A stretch of DNA of 6,797 nt from Candidatus Babeliales bacterium (GTDB lineage: Bacteria > Babelota > Babeliae > Babelales > Vermiphilaceae): positions 1-6,797 of the forward strand of contig JAGVMI010000050.1 of assembly GCA_020053845.1 (NCBI GenBank), given 5' to 3'. Numbering within the stretch: position 1 is the stretch's first letter; the number at the start of each line of letters is the position of its first letter. Under the pieces are notes generated by a model. That model did not search any database, was not told where the DNA came from, and saw only the letters and a program-made list of their open reading frames with translations. The position numbers were made by a program, and so were the translations under genes. Shown here piece after piece: positions 6,005 to 6,797 of the stretch.

Positions 6005-6020
6005 CGAGGAGTTCTCCTCG
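6005..6020 (+). other. Near-perfect palindromic hairpin in the rpmA leader
   Basis: CGAGGAG (6005-6011) and CTCCTCG (6014-6020) are exact complements with two bases between them; as RNA this is a 6 bp stem with a GTTC tetraloop. The 5' arm contains GAGGAG, which looks like a ribosome binding site but is sequestered by the 3' arm. The true rpmA site is AAGGA at 6044-6048. Autoregulation of a ribosomal protein gene through this element is possible but not demonstrated. Confidence 0.5.
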
Positions 6021-6056
6021 ATCAAGGCGGATGAGTACCCTTAAAGGATTCCCCCC

Positions 6057-6314
6057 ATGGCAACTAGTAAATCTGGTGGATCTACCTCGAATGGTCGTGA
6101 TAGCCATAGCAAACGTTTGGGCGTTAAGCTTTTTGATGGCAACGAAGTAACCGGTGGTGAAATCATCGTCAGACAGCGTGGTACACGTATCCATCCTGGT
6201 GTTTGTGTGCGTCGTGGCGGAGATGATACCCTCTTTGCGGTTGGCGCAGGTGTGGTGAAGTTCCACTATGGTCCACATGGCCGTCGCTATGTATCAGTTG
6301 TTCAGTCCGAGTAG
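6057..6314 (+). CDS. rpmA: Large-subunit ribosomal protein bL27
   Basis: 85 residues, the standard length. It binds 23S rRNA near the peptidyl-transferase centre and its flexible N-terminus reaches toward the P-site tRNA. The start [16 protein letters not shown] (1-16) matches the family block AHKKAGGSTxNGRDS, with Thr3 and Ser4 in place of His and Lys, so the N-terminal tail is less basic than usual. SKRLGVK (18-24), IIVRQRG (36-42), HPG (46-48) and DDTLFAV follow as expected. There is no cleavable N-terminal extension of the Firmicutes type. AAGGA at 6044-6048 lies 8 nt before the ATG. The gene is normally the second of an rplU-rpmA pair; no rplU is present upstream, and it has its own promoter instead. 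Confidence 0.97.
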   Translation: MATSKSGGSTSNGRDSHSKRLGVKLFDGNEVTGGEIIVRQRGTRIHPGVCVRRGGDDTLFAVGAGVVKFHYGPHGRRYVSVVQSE

Positions 6315-6338
6315 CAAACATCTTTATCGCCGCGCAGA

Positions 6339-6355
6339 GCAAGCGTAAAGCTTGC
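6339..6355 (+). other. Hairpin downstream of rpmA
   Basis: GCAAGC (6339-6344) and GCTTGC (6350-6355) form a perfect 6 bp stem with a 5-nt loop, 25 nt after the rpmA stop. No T-run follows, so it is not a classical intrinsic terminator. It may protect the 3' end of an rpmA message or mark a processing point between rpmA and secF. Confidence 0.45.
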
Positions 6356-6403
6356 CTAACTCAGTGAATCTTGGTAGAAAAGCTAAGATAAATCTGGAGT
6401 ATA

Positions 6404-6422
6404 TACACATCAAATCTGTGTA
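6404..6422 (+). other. Inverted repeat next to the secF ribosome binding site
   Basis: TACACA (6404-6409) and TGTGTA (6417-6422) are perfect complements separated by 7 nt. The 3' arm ends 3 nt before the GGAGAG ribosome binding site of secF (6426-6431). As RNA the hairpin could limit ribosome access; as DNA it could be an operator. No convincing promoter for secF was found in the 122 bp gap, so which level is regulated is open. Confidence 0.4.
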
Positions 6423-6436
6423 GGCGGAGAGTTTCC

Positions 6437-6797
6437 ATGATAGATGTTCTAAAGTACCAGCGTCTAACGGCCTTTTTGTCGTTTCTCATTTTTGCGGGGT
6501 CAATAGGGCTCTACTTTTATAAGAGACATACGTACGGGCATGCGTTCACCTACAGCGTTGACTTTGAGGGCGGTACACAGGTACTCCTCAAATTCGATAA
6601 GCCTATGGGATCTGCGCAGTTGCGCACGGCTCTTGAAAAAGAGGGCTGGCATGGTGCAGTTACCCGTGAGTTTGGTCCGGATGAAATCCTGGTGCGTGTG
6701 AAAGAGTTTAGCAGCGATGCTAAAGGGCTCGCAGAGCGCATGAGCGAATCGCTTGGCAAGGCAACCAATACTCAGGTATCGGTGCTTGAAAGCGGAT
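6437..6797 (+). CDS. secF: Protein translocase subunit SecF, 3'-truncated by window edge
   Basis: The first 120 codons are present; the frame stays open to the window end. SecF forms with SecD the inner-membrane complex that uses proton motive force to help release proteins on the outer side of the SecYEG channel. A first transmembrane helix spans about residues 10-28. Then comes VDFEGGT (41-47), matching the (I/V)DFxGGT signature that opens the first periplasmic domain of SecF and SecD. The short N-terminus and spacing to this motif fit SecF better than SecD. The remainder (to about 120) is the start of the periplasmic domain. GGAGAG at 6426-6431 supports the ATG. secD normally lies immediately upstream, but here rpmA does; secD is either downstream or elsewhere. 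Confidence 0.88.
   Translation, partial: MIDVLKYQRLTAFLSFLIFAGSIGLYFYKRHTYGHAFTYSVDFEGGTQVLLKFDKPMGSAQLRTALEKEGWHGAVTREFGPDEILVRVKEFSSDAKGLAERMSESLGKATNTQVSVLESG

Noticed and set aside
6031..6160. Small plus-strand frame starting at ATG 6031 and overlapping rpmA
   Set aside because: It runs out of frame into rpmA, has no convincing ribosome binding site and no recognisable product.
6000..6278. Minus-strand frame of 92 codons opposite rpmA
   Set aside because: It lies wholly antisense to the ribosomal protein gene, and its sequence resembles nothing recognisable.
6339..6355. Intrinsic terminator after rpmA
   Set aside because: The stem is good but is followed by CTAACTCAG with no T-run, so it is kept only as an unassigned hairpin.

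Overview
This window looks like a piece of a bacterial chromosome from a small-genome, probably host-associated lineage with a Gram-negative-type envelope. The mix of core genes with secreted, tandemly duplicated beta-helix proteins resembles Candidatus Dependentiae (TM6). That placement rests on memory of similar proteins, not on a search, and is tentative.

Left block, minus strand (about 1-5556). Read in the direction of transcription, a jag/khpB-like RNA-binding protein gene (5556-4753) is followed after 6 bp by mnmE (4746-3358), the tRNA U34-modification GTPase. After 13 bp comes a GT-B glycosyltransferase of the MGDG-synthase/UgtP/MurG type (3344-2202). About 145 bp further on are two paralogous exported beta-helix proteins, the first complete (2057-726) and the second leaving the window at its C-terminal end (689-1). 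The intergenic stretch before the beta-helix pair holds three small inverted repeats and a candidate -10 element, so the pair probably forms its own transcription unit.

Centre (about 5557-6056), no protein gene. A minus-strand tRNA-Gly(GCC) with encoded CCA has a strong promoter (perfect -35, extended -10). A second candidate promoter between the tRNA and jag would drive jag-mnmE-glycosyltransferase. Divergent from the tRNA is a plus-strand promoter with a 17 bp spacer, followed by a leader of about 117 nt with two hairpins.

Right block, plus strand. rpmA (ribosomal protein L27, 6057-6314) is followed after 122 bp by the first 120 codons of secF (6437 to the window end). rpmA lacks its usual upstream partner rplU, and secF lacks the usual upstream secD.

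Functionally the window is mostly housekeeping: decoding (tRNA-Gly, MnmE, L27), RNA binding (Jag), glycolipid or envelope glycan synthesis (the glycosyltransferase) and protein export (SecF). The accessory part is the pair of exported beta-helix proteins. I see no mobile element, CRISPR array or defence system. The most unusual items are the beta-helix paralogue pair with a cysteine-bearing rung pattern, and a Jag protein whose RNA-binding core is degenerate (no GxxG, no R3H) but which carries a very long Arg/Gln/Asp/Glu-rich linker.
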